Assembly (NCBI RefSeq): GCF_020532645.1
Contig: NZ_JAJAUZ010000006.1
Location: 151,772-215,771, forward strand
Source: Streptomyces bambusae
GTDB lineage: Bacteria > Actinomycetota > Actinomycetes > Streptomycetales > Streptomycetaceae
DNA length: 64,000 nt
Direction of reading: 5' to 3'
A program made the translations under genes and the position numbers. The notes under the pieces are model-generated. The model was not told the DNA's origin, did not search any database, and saw nothing but the letters and a program-made list of their open reading frames with translations. Below are positions 15,870-24,968 of this stretch, in pieces (positions within the stretch are counted from its first letter, which is position 1; every line of letters begins with the position of its first letter).

Positions 15870-18800
15870 GTGCTTCGCATCAGAAGCCGGCGTGCCACCG
15901 TGTGGGGGCGCGGATACGCGATGGCTGCAAAAGCCAGCCGCGGTCTGCTGCCGCTCGCCCTGGCCGCCGGACTGGTGTCGGCGACACCTGCCGTCGCCGA
16001 GGAACCAGGCACTCCACAGCTGTCCAACCGCGAACGCGCCTTGGCCAGCTGGAAAACGGGCGGCCCGGCCGTCAAGGCTGCCGCCGGCGCCGCCCTCGTC
16101 GGCGACGACGAGAAACTCCGCCTCTTCATCCAAGAGGGCCAGAAGGTCGCCGAGGACCTCGACCTCCGCGAGGCCGCACTCAAGCTCGTCACCGAAGCCG
16201 GCCCCGGCCTGAGCGAGGCCGCCCGCACGGCACTTGACGGTACGCCCGACCAGCTGGCCGCCTTCATGAAGGACGGCTGGAAGGCTCCGCTCGCCGACGA
16301 CCAGCGGGTCGAAGCAGCCCGGATCACCGAAGGCGGTGGTCCCGGACTGCGCGAGGCCGGCGACAAGGCCATGAAGGGCTCCCTCGACGACATCAAGGTG
16401 TTCCTGACCGAGGGCCAGTACCGCCAGCGCGATGACGACGCGCGCGTCCGCGTCTCCCAGATCGAGACATCCGGTGGTCCCGCCACCAAGCGTGCTGCCG
16501 CGGCAGCGCTCAAGGGTTCGATCGAGGACGTCCGCGAGTTCCTCACCTATGGTCAGCACATCGCTCGGGCCCAGGACCAGGAACACGCCACCATCACGGA
16601 CCTGGCGCAGCAGACCAAGGACGCGCAGGCGGCGGCTGAAAAGGCCCGCAAGAGCGCGCAGGAACAGGCCGAAAAGGCCAAGACTGCTGCCGCCCTGGCA
16701 AAGCAGGAGACGGCAAAGGCGGCCGCCGAGACCAAGGCCGCCAAGGGTGACGCCCTCCGGGCCGCGGACGCAGCCCGGAGAGCAGCCGAGTCCGCCCGCC
16801 GGGCCGCCTCGGCCGCCCGTACTGCCATCTCCGCCGCCCGCGCGGCAAATGCTGCCGCCGAGACGGCTGCCGTGGCCGCCCACAACGCCGCCACCGCCGC
16901 GCTGTACGCCTCCCAGGCCGCCAGCCGTGCGTGGGACGCAGCAGCCTCCGGCAAGGTGCACGAGAACATCGCCGCCAACGCCCAGCGCGCTGCGGACGAA
17001 GCAAGCAGGATCGCGGACTCGGCCGACGCGGTCCGGAAGACCCTCGCGCACTCCACCGACGCGCTGGACGCCGCGCTCTCGGCCATCGACGACATGAACG
17101 CGTCCGCCGACCTGGCGGGCGAGGCCGGCGACTGGGCCAAGCAGTCCGGCGTCCACTCCGGCCAGGCCGCGGCTGCCGCAGCTTCCGCTCGGCGCCACGC
17201 CGCAGAGGCCAAGCGGGCCGCTGCCGCAGCTCGTTCGCACGCCAATGCTGCAGCAGGTGCTGCCCAGGAGGCGGCCACCGCCGCCCGCTCGGCTGCCGAC
17301 CACGCTCGCAGGGCCGCCACCGCAGCCCGCAACGCGGCCCAGCACGCAGGCAACGCCCAAGCCGCCGCCAACGCGGCCAAGGTCAATGCCGGCGAAGCCA
17401 TGGCAGCCGCAGACAAGGCCGGCGCCGCGGTCAAGCAGGCCCAGGAGGTCCAGCAGAAGGCCCGCCAGCGTGAGGCGGAAGAAGTCGCCGCCCGCACCAA
17501 CACCCAGGTCAACGAAGCCCGCGACGCCAAGGACCTCTACGACCAGGCCAAGTCCGAGGCGAAGCGCCTCTTGGATGCGCGGACCAAGCTGGAAAGCGAC
17601 TTCGTCCAGCTCGCCATCCAGGCTGAACAGCCCGGTGCGAAGCCGGCAGACATCGCCGCCGCCGGCCGCAAGATGGCCCTCACGGCTCTGGAGGTCCGGG
17701 GCCCCTGGTCCCGCGCGGCTGCCGAAGCCGCTCTCGTAGGCGCCGACGCGGCCGTCATCGCCTACGCCACCGACGGCTGGAAGAAGGCCAACGAGCAGGA
17801 CGAGCGTCAGCAGGTCAACCAGATCGCCCAATCCGGGGATTACGACGACGTGCGCAAGGCCGCCGTCGCCGCCCTCGCAGGCACCGCTGCCGATGTGCGT
17901 GCTTTCCTGGCCACTGGCCAGTATCAGGCCGCGGCCCCCGACCGCCGTATCGAGGTCGCCCGCATTGCCGAAGCGGGGGGACCGGGGGTGAAGGATGCGG
18001 CCTCGGTTGCACTGAAGGACGCCAACCCCAAGGCGCTCGAGCTGTTCCTGGCGACAGGTCAGCACCGGGCACGGCTGGAAGACGACCGTGTCGAGGCGGC
18101 CCGCCTCGCCGAAGGCGGCACCCCCGAACTCAAGGCCGCTGCCGAAACGGCGCTGGCCAGCCCCGACACGCTCTTGCGGACCTTCATCGAGTCCGGCCAG
18201 CACCGCGCCAAGCGACGAGACCAGCTCAACGCGGCCCACGTCGCCGAGGTGAAGGCGATCATCGCCGCCGCCAGCCAGGTCTCCGCGCTCGCCTACCAGG
18301 ATGCCTACAAGGCGGCGAAGTCGGCGGCTGATGCTCAGGGCTACGCCGACGAAGCCTCCGGTCACGCGAAGAAGGCCGACGAGTACGCCGCCAAGGCGAA
18401 CGGCTACGCCACCCAGGCGCGGCAGTCGGCCGACGAAGCTCGCAGGTCCTCCGACGCCGCAGCGGGATCCGCAGCCACGGCGACCAAGGCCGAGCGTCAG
18501 GCCGCCGACAGCGCTGAGCGCGCGGAGTCTTCCGCCACCGCGGCATACGCGAGCTCCCTGGCAGCCGCTGACTACGCCGAGAGTGCGTACACGGCCGCCG
18601 AGCAGGCGCGTGTCTCCGCTGCGAACGCCGGTATGAGCGCTCAGGAAGCGCAGGTCAAGCACCAGCAGACCGTTCAGCGCTACATGATCGATGAGTACAA
18701 CAAGGAGGTCCAGCGACAGCAGGCCGAAGCAGCCGAAGCGAAGAAGCGCAGCCTGATCAAGATCGGTGTGGGCATCCTCACCTTCGCCGTGACAGGCCAG

Positions 18801-19913
18801 CTGCCGCCGGACACACCGCTCGGCGTCCGACTCGACGTCCTGCACGGCTTGCTCGACGTCATCGGACTGATCCCAGGAATCGGCGAAGTCGCCGATGGGG
18901 CCAACTGCGCCATCTACGCCATCGAAGGCACGGTCCAGTACTTCCACCCCATCGGCCGCGAAGGCGCCTGGATCGACGCCGGCCTGGCCTGCGCCTCGAT
19001 GATCCCCGTGGCCGGCTGGGCGACGACACCCGCCAAATGGGCTCGCTACGCCGAGAAGTACGGCCCCGACGTCAAGAAGGCCTTCGACGACCTCTCCGAC
19101 CTGGCCCGGAAGACGCCCGGCGTCTGTCCCGTACGTGGGAACAGCTTCCCGGCGGGCACCCGTGTGCTCATGGGGGACCGGTCTGCCAAGCCCATCCAGG
19201 ACGTGCAGGAGGGCGACTTCGTACTCGCGACCGACCCCGTGTCCGGGCTGACCGGACCGCGGCGTGTGGTGGCGACCATCTACACCCCCGACGACCGGGA
19301 CTTCACCGATGTCACCCTGGAAGGGGACAGGGCGGCGTCCGTCACCGCCACGGACCACCACCCGTTCTGGACGGAGAACACGCGGACGTGGACCGACGCG
19401 GCAGAGGTAGAGGTCGGCGACACGCTGCGTACGGCCTCTGGTGCCATGGCACGGGTCGGTTCGGTGCGGCACTGGAAGACCCTGCAGCCTGCCTACAACC
19501 TGACTGTCGACGACCTGCACACGTACTACGTGCTCGCCGGTCGGACTCCCGTTCTGGTCCACAACACCAACGGTCCGGTTCCCTGTCCGCGTGTTCCCTG
19601 GCTGTCAGGCAGGTTGCCCGCGGCTGAGGAAGCAGCGCTCAACGACACGCTGGCTCACATCGCTGCCGGCACGGTGCCCACCGGACCGACCAGCATCAAG
19701 TGGGGGACCAAGTTCAACAACCGGGCCGTTGACCTTCCCGGCGGCGTGGGTGAGCACTCCCCCTACCTGGAATACCGTGTCGCACCGCCCCCGGGCACTT
19801 CGGGTGCTGGTCCGCTGCGTGTGGTTCGCCACCAGTACACTGGTGAAACCTATTACACGTGGACCCATTACGGCGATAACAACGTCAAGCCAGCCTTCGT
19901 GCGAGTTCGGTGA
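15870..19913 (+). CDS. Secreted ALF-repeat / HINT polymorphic toxin with C-terminal guanyl RNase
   Basis: A 1347-residue exported toxin. The GTG at 15870 is preferred because GAGGGG lies eight bases upstream. A basic n-region and signal peptide end at TPAVA|EEPG. ALF-type repeats (for example ALKGSIEDVREFLTYGQ) occur around residues 50-240 and 640-790. They flank an Ala-rich coiled coil (about 240-590) and precede a second one (790-960). Hydrophobic segments lie at about 965-1050. A pretoxin HINT domain (about 1088-1231) runs from NSFPAGTRVLMGDR to HTYYVLAGRTPVLVHN. The last 100 residues match guanyl-specific RNases (RNase Sa type): Glu1301 in LEYRV, Arg1317 in LRVVR and His1333 in YYTWTHYG align with Sa E54, R69 and H85. 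The HINT start has Asn rather than Cys before SF, so self-cleavage is uncertain. Confidence 0.88.
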   Translation: MLRIRSRRATVWGRGYAMAAKASRGLLPLALAAGLVSATPAVAEEPGTPQLSNRERALASWKTGGPAVKAAAGAALVGDDEKLRLFIQEGQKVAEDLDLREAALKLVTEAGPGLSEAARTALDGTPDQLAAFMKDGWKAPLADDQRVEAARITEGGGPGLREAGDKAMKGSLDDIKVFLTEGQYRQRDDDARVRVSQIETSGGPATKRAAAAALKGSIEDVREFLTYGQHIARAQDQEHATITDLAQQTKDAQAAAEKARKSAQEQAEKAKTAAALAKQETAKAAAETKAAKGDALRAADAARRAAESARRAASAARTAISAARAANAAAETAAVAAHNAATAALYASQAASRAWDAAASGKVHENIAANAQRAADEASRIADSADAVRKTLAHSTDALDAALSAIDDMNASADLAGEAGDWAKQSGVHSGQAAAAAASARRHAAEAKRAAAAARSHANAAAGAAQEAATAARSAADHARRAATAARNAAQHAGNAQAAANAAKVNAGEAMAAADKAGAAVKQAQEVQQKARQREAEEVAARTNTQVNEARDAKDLYDQAKSEAKRLLDARTKLESDFVQLAIQAEQPGAKPADIAAAGRKMALTALEVRGPWSRAAAEAALVGADAAVIAYATDGWKKANEQDERQQVNQIAQSGDYDDVRKAAVAALAGTAADVRAFLATGQYQAAAPDRRIEVARIAEAGGPGVKDAASVALKDANPKALELFLATGQHRARLEDDRVEAARLAEGGTPELKAAAETALASPDTLLRTFIESGQHRAKRRDQLNAAHVAEVKAIIAAASQVSALAYQDAYKAAKSAADAQGYADEASGHAKKADEYAAKANGYATQARQSADEARRSSDAAAGSAATATKAERQAADSAERAESSATAAYASSLAAADYAESAYTAAEQARVSAANAGMSAQEAQVKHQQTVQRYMIDEYNKEVQRQQAEAAEAKKRSLIKIGVGILTFAVTGQLPPDTPLGVRLDVLHGLLDVIGLIPGIGEVADGANCAIYAIEGTVQYFHPIGREGAWIDAGLACASMIPVAGWATTPAKWARYAEKYGPDVKKAFDDLSDLARKTPGVCPVRGNSFPAGTRVLMGDRSAKPIQDVQEGDFVLATDPVSGLTGPRRVVATIYTPDDRDFTDVTLEGDRAASVTATDHHPFWTENTRTWTDAAEVEVGDTLRTASGAMARVGSVRHWKTLQPAYNLTVDDLHTYYVLAGRTPVLVHNTNGPVPCPRVPWLSGRLPAAEEAALNDTLAHIAAGTVPTGPTSIKWGTKFNNRAVDLPGGVGEHSPYLEYRVAPPPGTSGAGPLRVVRHQYTGETYYTWTHYGDNNVKPAFVRVR

Positions 19914-19916
19914 GGA

Positions 19917-20330
19917 ATGGAATTCAAAGCAGGCATCACGTTCATTGGCGCGGAAGATGTCGGTCGTGCTGTAGATGAAGCATTGCTCGCCGATCTCTGC
20001 GTGCTACCTCTCAGGACCGGAGGATCGGAAGACCGGGATGCGATCTTCGAGGCTCTTCGGAGAGATCTCCCCATGGATCCGCCATCCCATAGTTCGCGTA
20101 GCTGGGATGCGATCAGCGATTCTCTCTTCGGCGGTCTTTTCAATGTGCAGTCCGCCGGTGTCGTCATCGTCTGGGAAGACGCCGGACAGCATCAGTCGCT
20201 TCGAACGGGTCCTGCTTCTGTTGTGCTGTCCGTGCTGGCCGAGGTAGCCGACCTTCTGGGCAGCGAGGAAGTGACCAGAGCGAATTCGAAGGTTGTTTCG
20301 GTGCTGGTTCCGGCCGATACGGAGGAATAG
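19917..20330 (+). CDS. Barstar-like immunity protein
   Basis: A 137-residue cytoplasmic protein whose ATG lies 3 bp after the toxin stop, with GAGG overlapping that junction, so it is translationally coupled. The centre has barstar-family character: DRDAIFEALRRDL, then SWDAISDSLFGGL, which corresponds to the barstar NWDAlwDxL motif on the inhibitory helix. Because barstar proteins bind and block microbial guanyl RNases, and the adjacent toxin ends in such an RNase, it is almost certainly the cognate immunity protein. A strong terminator follows at 20347, closing a two-gene toxin-immunity unit. Confidence 0.85.
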   Translation: MEFKAGITFIGAEDVGRAVDEALLADLCVLPLRTGGSEDRDAIFEALRRDLPMDPPSHSSRSWDAISDSLFGGLFNVQSAGVVIVWEDAGQHQSLRTGPASVVLSVLAEVADLLGSEEVTRANSKVVSVLVPADTEE

Positions 20331-20346
20331 TTCCCAAAGCATGCTG

Positions 20347-20382
20347 AAGTCCCCCTTTCCGGCTGTGCGGAAAGGGGGACTT
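20347..20382 (+). terminator. Strong terminator after toxin-immunity unit
   Basis: AAGTCCCCCTTTCCG (20347-20361), a 6-base loop, then CGGAAAGGGGGACTT (20368-20382): a perfect 15-bp stem 16 bp after the immunity stop. It is A-rich upstream, consistent with a factor-independent terminator that may act in both directions. Confidence 0.85.
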
Positions 20383-20795
20383 CGTGCTCGAATCGAGCGC
20401 GTCGCCGAGATCCGCTTCCGTCATGTGGTCATGTGTCGGCATCGGCATGCCCGGAAGGGGTCACTTGACCTCGATCTTGACGCCGAGTTCTCCCTACCGA
20501 ACTCGCCCGCCAGTCGTCCCCCTCGGCATAGTCCCTTGGCCAATCTCCCCGGGCTCGGGTGGTGGCCGACTCCCGACCCGGGGGTTCTCCGTGCCGGGCG
20601 GCACACTGTGGGTCCCTTGATCCGAAAGCCCGGGGGAATCGAAATCCGTACGCCCGGGTGGCTTGTTCGAATCCTCCCGTGAGGAGTGGTTTCCGGACGA
20701 GAAGTGGAGTACCGATTGCCCTGGTCCGTACCTCACCACCACGCTGAGCCCGGCACGTCATCGGGACCACCCACATCGAAACAGGGGGCTATGTC
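20383..20795. other. Intergenic region without a supported gene
   Basis: A 413-bp gap before the P5CR-like gene. No frame has consistent codon bias. A short reverse-strand tail reads ELGVKIEVK before a TGA at 20460, but an in-frame TAG lies just upstream, so at most it is a relic. GCTCGA-TCGAGC forms a short palindrome near 20387. The promoter of the operon starting at 20796 must lie here but is not obvious. Confidence 0.6.
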
Positions 20796-21596
20796 ATGCA
20801 GGACGTCGCGGTCATCGGTGCAGGGCACATGGGGACGGCCATGATCGCGGGCATCCGGAAGCAGCTGCCGGACGTACGGATCGAAGTCGCGGAGCAGTCG
20901 GCGGAGCGGGTCCGGCTCCTGCGTGACCAGTTCGGCATCGAGGCCCGCGGCGCGTACACGCCCCGCCCCGGCACCGTGGTCCTGCTCGCCATCCCGCCCC
21001 AGGCGTTCGAGGAATTCGCCGCCCGGGCGGTTCCGGGCTCCTACCGGGACTGCCTCGTCATCTCGGTGATGGGCGGGGTGACCGTCGCCGCGATCACCAA
21101 GCTCCTCGACACGCAGCGCGTCGTCCGGTCGATACCCAACACCCCGTCCGAGGTGGGGCAGGGCATGACCGTCTTCTGTGCCGACCCGTCGATCGGCGAG
21201 GCCGACGTGGAGACCGCCAGGCGCGTGCTCTCGGTGATCGGCGGTACCGTCCGCGTCGAGGACGAGACCTTGCTGGACGACGCCTCCGCGCTGTGCGGCG
21301 GCGGGCCCGCCTTCGTCGCGCACATCGCGGGCGCCTTCGCCGACTTCGCCCTGGCGGCGGGCTTCGACGCGTCCCAGGCCCGCGCCGTCACCTGCCAGGT
21401 GCTGCGCGGCACGGCCGATCTCCTGGAGCTCACCCGGCGCGACCCGGAAGAGGTGGCACGCCAGGTCATGACCCCGGGAGGGACCACGGAGCGCGGCATG
21501 TCCGTCCTCCGGCAGCGGAATCTGCACGACGTGATCGTCGAGGCGCTGGACAGCGCCGCCGCCCGTTCGCGTGAACTCGGCGCGATCGGCCAGTGA
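20796..21596 (+). CDS. Pyrroline-5-carboxylate reductase family protein
   Basis: A 266-residue NAD(P)H-dependent imine reductase of the ProC family. It has the N-terminal Rossmann motif DVAVIGAGHMGTAMIAG, the central VVRSIPNTPSEVGQGMT, and the C-terminal dimerisation signature CGGGPAFVAHIAGAFADFA ending with TPGGTTERGMSVL. Length and motifs are complete. It heads a four-gene operon with a methyltransferase, an exporter and a sarcosine-oxidase-like enzyme, so it is probably a pathway-dedicated paralogue reducing P5C or a related cyclic imine (for example piperideine carboxylate), not the housekeeping proC. That role is inferred from context only. Confidence 0.88.
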   Translation: MQDVAVIGAGHMGTAMIAGIRKQLPDVRIEVAEQSAERVRLLRDQFGIEARGAYTPRPGTVVLLAIPPQAFEEFAARAVPGSYRDCLVISVMGGVTVAAITKLLDTQRVVRSIPNTPSEVGQGMTVFCADPSIGEADVETARRVLSVIGGTVRVEDETLLDDASALCGGGPAFVAHIAGAFADFALAAGFDASQARAVTCQVLRGTADLLELTRRDPEEVARQVMTPGGTTERGMSVLRQRNLHDVIVEALDSAAARSRELGAIGQ

Positions 21597-21702
21597 GACC
21601 CGTCCGGCACGCGGGAGTGCAGGCGGAGCCGGGCAGTGATGTCCGGCAGGGGCAGCCGGCCGCGGAGCCCGGCGCCGAACCGCAGAACGATTTGGGGGGC
21701 AC

Positions 21703-22560
21703 GTGCTCGGCCTGACCAATGAGAGTCGGACGTCCGACTCCGCGATGGTGTCATCACAAGACTCGTACGAGACCTACTTCGGGCTCGGCCACTCACTCCG
21801 CCTCCTCGACCGGTCCGGGGTCTTCCGGGTCAGCCCGGCCGGACTGCGCCTCGGCGACCTGCTGGTGCGGCATGTGGAAGCGCCGGCCGACGACGGCTGG
21901 GCACTCGACATGGGAACCGGCAGCGGGGTCCAGGCGCTCCTGCTGCGCAGCATCGGCGCCCGGAACGTCGTGGCCACGGACATCTCGGAAACCTCCGTGA
22001 AGATCGCGGGCGAGAACGAGATCCTGAACTTCGGGGACCAGACCGTCACCTTCGAGGTCGGCAGCCTGTTCGACGCGCCCTCGGCCGACCGGGCCTTCGA
22101 CCTCATCGTCTTCAACCCCCCTGGCTGGCGCACTCCTTCAGCCGGCTGCCAGGAGGGGCTGGAGCGGCTCGGCCTGACCGGACTCGGTCTGGAGGCGATG
22201 TTCTCGGGGGACCGCGTGCTCACGGAGTTCCTCTGCCGCCTGCCCGACCACCTGACCGAATCCGGGCGGGCCATCGTCGGCTTCAACTCCATCGTCGGAA
22301 TCCAGAAGGTGCTCACCGACGTCAGGAAGCAGTCCGGTGCCCGCCACTCCCTGCGGCTCCGGCTCCTGGAGCGGCACACGTTCCCCCTCTTCGTCTACAC
22401 GGAGAAGTGGCGCGCCTCCCTGGACATGCTGATGGCGGAGTTCGGGCTCTGGAAGGAGCACTACGGCTCCGCGTTCACCGTCCACGCCGACGGCACGCTC
22501 TACTTTTCCTACGAACTCGTCGAATGCCGCGTCGCCCGCTCCGCGAGGGCCACCAGGTGA
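21703..22560 (+). CDS. Class I SAM-dependent methyltransferase with NPPGW motif
   Basis: A 285-residue methyltransferase. The GTG at 21703 follows a GGGGGG run; an ATG at 21745 is an alternative. SAM motif I is WALDMGTGSGVQALLLRS, the acidic loop is VVATDISETSV, and motif IV is LIVFNPPGW. NPP[YFW] motifs occur in enzymes that methylate planar or amide nitrogens (HemK/PrmC and N6-adenine types). The C-terminal 100 residues have no recognised domain. The gene lies 106 bp after the P5CR-like gene and its stop overlaps the start of the exporter gene (GTGA), so translation is coupled. It probably N- or C-methylates the cluster product. Confidence 0.82.
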   Translation: MLGLTNESRTSDSAMVSSQDSYETYFGLGHSLRLLDRSGVFRVSPAGLRLGDLLVRHVEAPADDGWALDMGTGSGVQALLLRSIGARNVVATDISETSVKIAGENEILNFGDQTVTFEVGSLFDAPSADRAFDLIVFNPPGWRTPSAGCQEGLERLGLTGLGLEAMFSGDRVLTEFLCRLPDHLTESGRAIVGFNSIVGIQKVLTDVRKQSGARHSLRLRLLERHTFPLFVYTEKWRASLDMLMAEFGLWKEHYGSAFTVHADGTLYFSYELVECRVARSARATR

Positions 22561-23531
22561 CCCGTCCGGCCCCTGCAGCAGGGGCGGCCGCAGGGACAGC
22601 CACCGGGGCAGCCACCGGGGTGGCGTCCATGGTGGCCGCGAACCTGATCCTGGGTTCCTCGGTCGTCTACTGGCACGCGCTCGGCCACATCCCGGCCACC
22701 ACCCTGCTGGGGTACCGGATCCTCGTCTCCCTCGCCACCCTCGCCCTCACCGTCGCCGCCCTGCGCCGCACCGGGGTGCTGCGCGCGGCCCTCGGCGACC
22801 GGCCGCTGCTCGCCACCCACCTGCTCGCCGCCGTCCTGATCTGCGTCAACTGGCTCACCTTCATCTGGGCGTCCATCCACGGCCGGGTCATCGAGGCCAG
22901 CCTCGGCTACCTGATCGCACCCGCCGTCACCATCGCCGTCGGAATGCTCCTCGTGCGCGAGCCGGTCAGCCGGCTGCGGCGGGCCGCGCTGGCGCTCTGC
23001 CTGCTCGGCATCGCCCTGCTCATCACCAGGAGCGGTGAGCTGGACTGGTGGGTGTTCGTCACCATCGGCGCCACCTGGGGGCTGTACGGTGCCGTCAAGA
23101 AGCAGTCCCCGGCGGACCCGGTCACCGGGCTCACCCTGGAGACGGCCTTCCTCGCCGTAGGCGTCGTGGCGGTCGCCGCGTTCTCCCCCTACTCGCTCGC
23201 GCTGCAACCGCCCGCCGACACCTCCGACCACGTACTGCTCGCGCTCTGCGGGCTGATCTCCGTCGTCCCGCTCTGGCTCTTCTCGTTCGGGGCGAAGGCC
23301 ATCACCCTGACCGTGTCCGGCTTCGTCCAGTACCTGAACCCGACCGCCCAGCTCGTCATCGCCCTCGGCGTCTACGGACAGGTGCCGTCCGCCAACACCT
23401 TCGTCTGCTTCGCGCTGGTCTGGCTCTCGCTCGTGGCCCTCGTCATGGAGACCGTCCTCGGCGAGCGACGGCGGCGGCCGAGGGATCCGCAGCCGTCCAC
23501 GGAACTGTTGAAGGGAAACCACCGCTCGTGA
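22557..23531 (+). CDS. RarD/EamA-type transporter (ten-helix DMT exporter)
   Basis: A 324-residue integral membrane protein. Its GTG at 22557 overlaps the preceding stop as GTGA. After a short Ala/Gly-rich N-terminus come about ten hydrophobic helices arranged as two repeats, with the RarD-like phrases VYWHALGHIPATTLLGYRI, CVNWLTFIWA and SLGYLIAPAVTIAVG, and the second half GFVQYLNPTAQLVIALGVY. Members of the drug/metabolite transporter superfamily export amino-acid-like metabolites and drugs. In this operon it is the likely exporter or self-resistance pump for the product. Its stop overlaps the next start. Confidence 0.85.
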   Translation: MTRPAPAAGAAAGTATGAATGVASMVAANLILGSSVVYWHALGHIPATTLLGYRILVSLATLALTVAALRRTGVLRAALGDRPLLATHLLAAVLICVNWLTFIWASIHGRVIEASLGYLIAPAVTIAVGMLLVREPVSRLRRAALALCLLGIALLITRSGELDWWVFVTIGATWGLYGAVKKQSPADPVTGLTLETAFLAVGVVAVAAFSPYSLALQPPADTSDHVLLALCGLISVVPLWLFSFGAKAITLTVSGFVQYLNPTAQLVIALGVYGQVPSANTFVCFALVWLSLVALVMETVLGERRRRPRDPQPSTELLKGNHRS

Positions 23532-24673
23532 CCAGCACCTATGACGCCGTGGTCGTCGGCCTCGGGGTATTCGGAGCCGCCGCCTCCGCAGCGCTGGCGA
23601 CGCGGGGAGCCTCCGTCCTCGCCGTCGATGCGCACGGTCCGACCCACTCGTACGGCTCTTCGCACGGCGAGAGCCGCATCTTCCGGCGCGCGTACTGGGA
23701 GGGGACGTCGTACCTGCCGCTCCTGGACCGGGCCGACCGGATGTGGAGCGAACTGGAGAGCGCGCACGGCGACGTCCTGGCCGTGCGTACCGGCGGCCTG
23801 TTCATGGGCGACACCGCCGAGGGCCTGGTCGAGCTCAGCCGGGCCACCGCCCGGGCCGGCGGCATCGCGCACGAGATCTGGGACGCGGCGGAGGCCAACG
23901 CCCGCTTCGACTGGCTCGGTCTGGCCCCGGACTTCTCCGTCCTGCACGAACCCGGCGCCTACACCCTCCTCGCCGACCGTGCCCGGCTGGCGCTGATCGA
24001 CGCGGCCGTGCGCGCCGGCGCCGCAGTGCGCTTCGGCGAGCGGGCACTGGCCGTGTCCTCCACCGCCGAAGGCGCGACCGTACGCCTCGGCTCCGGTGAG
24101 ACGGTGTCGTGCGGGGCGGTGGTCCTGGCCGCCGGCCCCTGGTCGAACGACTTCCTCGCCGACGAGCTGCCCGGCCTGCTCCGCCCGCACCGGGTGCCCG
24201 TGTACTGGTTCCGCACCAGGTCCGCCGACGGGAACGAGGGGATGCCCGCGTTCGTGTACGAGTCGGCCTCCGGAGACGTCCTCTACTCCTGCCCGGAGTG
24301 GGGCCGCGGCGGCCGGGAGATCAAGATCGGCTTCCACAACCGGCAGCAGGACCCGGGAGATCCGTCCGACCTTGCTCCCCACCCGGTCGGGCCGGCCGAC
24401 CGGGCCGAGATCACCGAGGTGGTGTCGCGGTTCCTGCCCGGGATCGACCCCGAGCCCGTACGGTCCGCGACGTGCTTCTACACGATGACGCCGGACGGCG
24501 GCTTCGTCATCGACCGGGTACGGTCCGCGCCGCGGCTCGTGTACTCCGCCTCCTGCTCCGGACACGGCTTCAAGTTCGCCCCGGCCGTCGGGGAGTGCCT
24601 GGCGCAGCTGGCCCTGGGCGAGAAGCCCGACACCGACCTCACCGCCTTCGCCCGGGCGCGGTTCGACGTCTGA
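23528..24673 (+). CDS. Monomeric-sarcosine-oxidase family flavoenzyme
   Basis: A 381-residue FAD-dependent amine oxidase, start GTG 23528 overlapping the exporter stop. The N-terminus has the FAD-binding VVVGLGVFGAAASAALA and the family phrase SSHGESRIFRRAYWE. VVLAAGPWSNDFL and the C-terminal YTMTPDGGFVIDR and SCSGHGFKFAPA follow. Cys316 in CFYTMTPD aligns with the cysteine that covalently holds FAD in monomeric sarcosine oxidase. Family members oxidise N-methyl amino acids, pipecolate or, in NikD, piperideine-2-carboxylate. Paired with a P5C-reductase-like gene, a cyclic imino-acid substrate is plausible. It is the last gene of the operon and is followed by a hairpin at 24708. Confidence 0.87.
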   Translation: MTSTYDAVVVGLGVFGAAASAALATRGASVLAVDAHGPTHSYGSSHGESRIFRRAYWEGTSYLPLLDRADRMWSELESAHGDVLAVRTGGLFMGDTAEGLVELSRATARAGGIAHEIWDAAEANARFDWLGLAPDFSVLHEPGAYTLLADRARLALIDAAVRAGAAVRFGERALAVSSTAEGATVRLGSGETVSCGAVVLAAGPWSNDFLADELPGLLRPHRVPVYWFRTRSADGNEGMPAFVYESASGDVLYSCPEWGRGGREIKIGFHNRQQDPGDPSDLAPHPVGPADRAEITEVVSRFLPGIDPEPVRSATCFYTMTPDGGFVIDRVRSAPRLVYSASCSGHGFKFAPAVGECLAQLALGEKPDTDLTAFARARFDV

Positions 24674-24707
24674 CACCACGGGCCTGACGCCCGCCCCGGC
24701 AGGTCTT

Positions 24708-24732
24708 GCCGCCCCGGCCCGGCCGGGGCGGC
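24708..24732 (+). terminator. GC-rich stem-loop ending the imino-acid operon
   Basis: GCCGCCCCGGC (24708-24718), loop CCG, then GCCGGGGCGGC (24722-24732), 35 bp after the oxidase stop. The rest of the 295-bp gap to the metalloprotease start shows no gene. Confidence 0.7.
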
Positions 24733-24968
24733 CTCCGCCGTGACGCGTGCGTGTTGCGGAATCCTGTGCCCGCCGTGTCGGCACGTATCGGCACCTTGTC
24801 CTTCCTGTAAAGAGGCGGGCGGCAAATCCGGCAACGGCGCCCGAACCACCATTTGTGCCACGTGACATGTGCGCGACGGCTTGAGAGTGTCCCTGCCCAT
24901 CAAGGCAGTCACCTTGTGCGAGGGGCGGCGATCCCGCCCAACTCCCCATGACACTCTGGAGATTCCCC

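Noticed and set aside
15774..19562. 1262-codon open frame antisense to the ALF/HINT toxin
   Set aside because: Shadow of a codon-biased gene. No domain, no ribosome site and no sensible start; the + strand frame has clear RNase, HINT and ALF motifs.
20460..20500. Reverse-strand ELGVKIEVK C-terminal-like tail
   Set aside because: A stop codon lies directly upstream in the same frame, so no gene can be supported; at most it is a relic.
20655..20690. TTCGAATC segment resembling a tRNA T-loop and possible att site
   Set aside because: The flanking bases cannot form a T-stem and there is no acceptor or anticodon arm, and no integrase is nearby.
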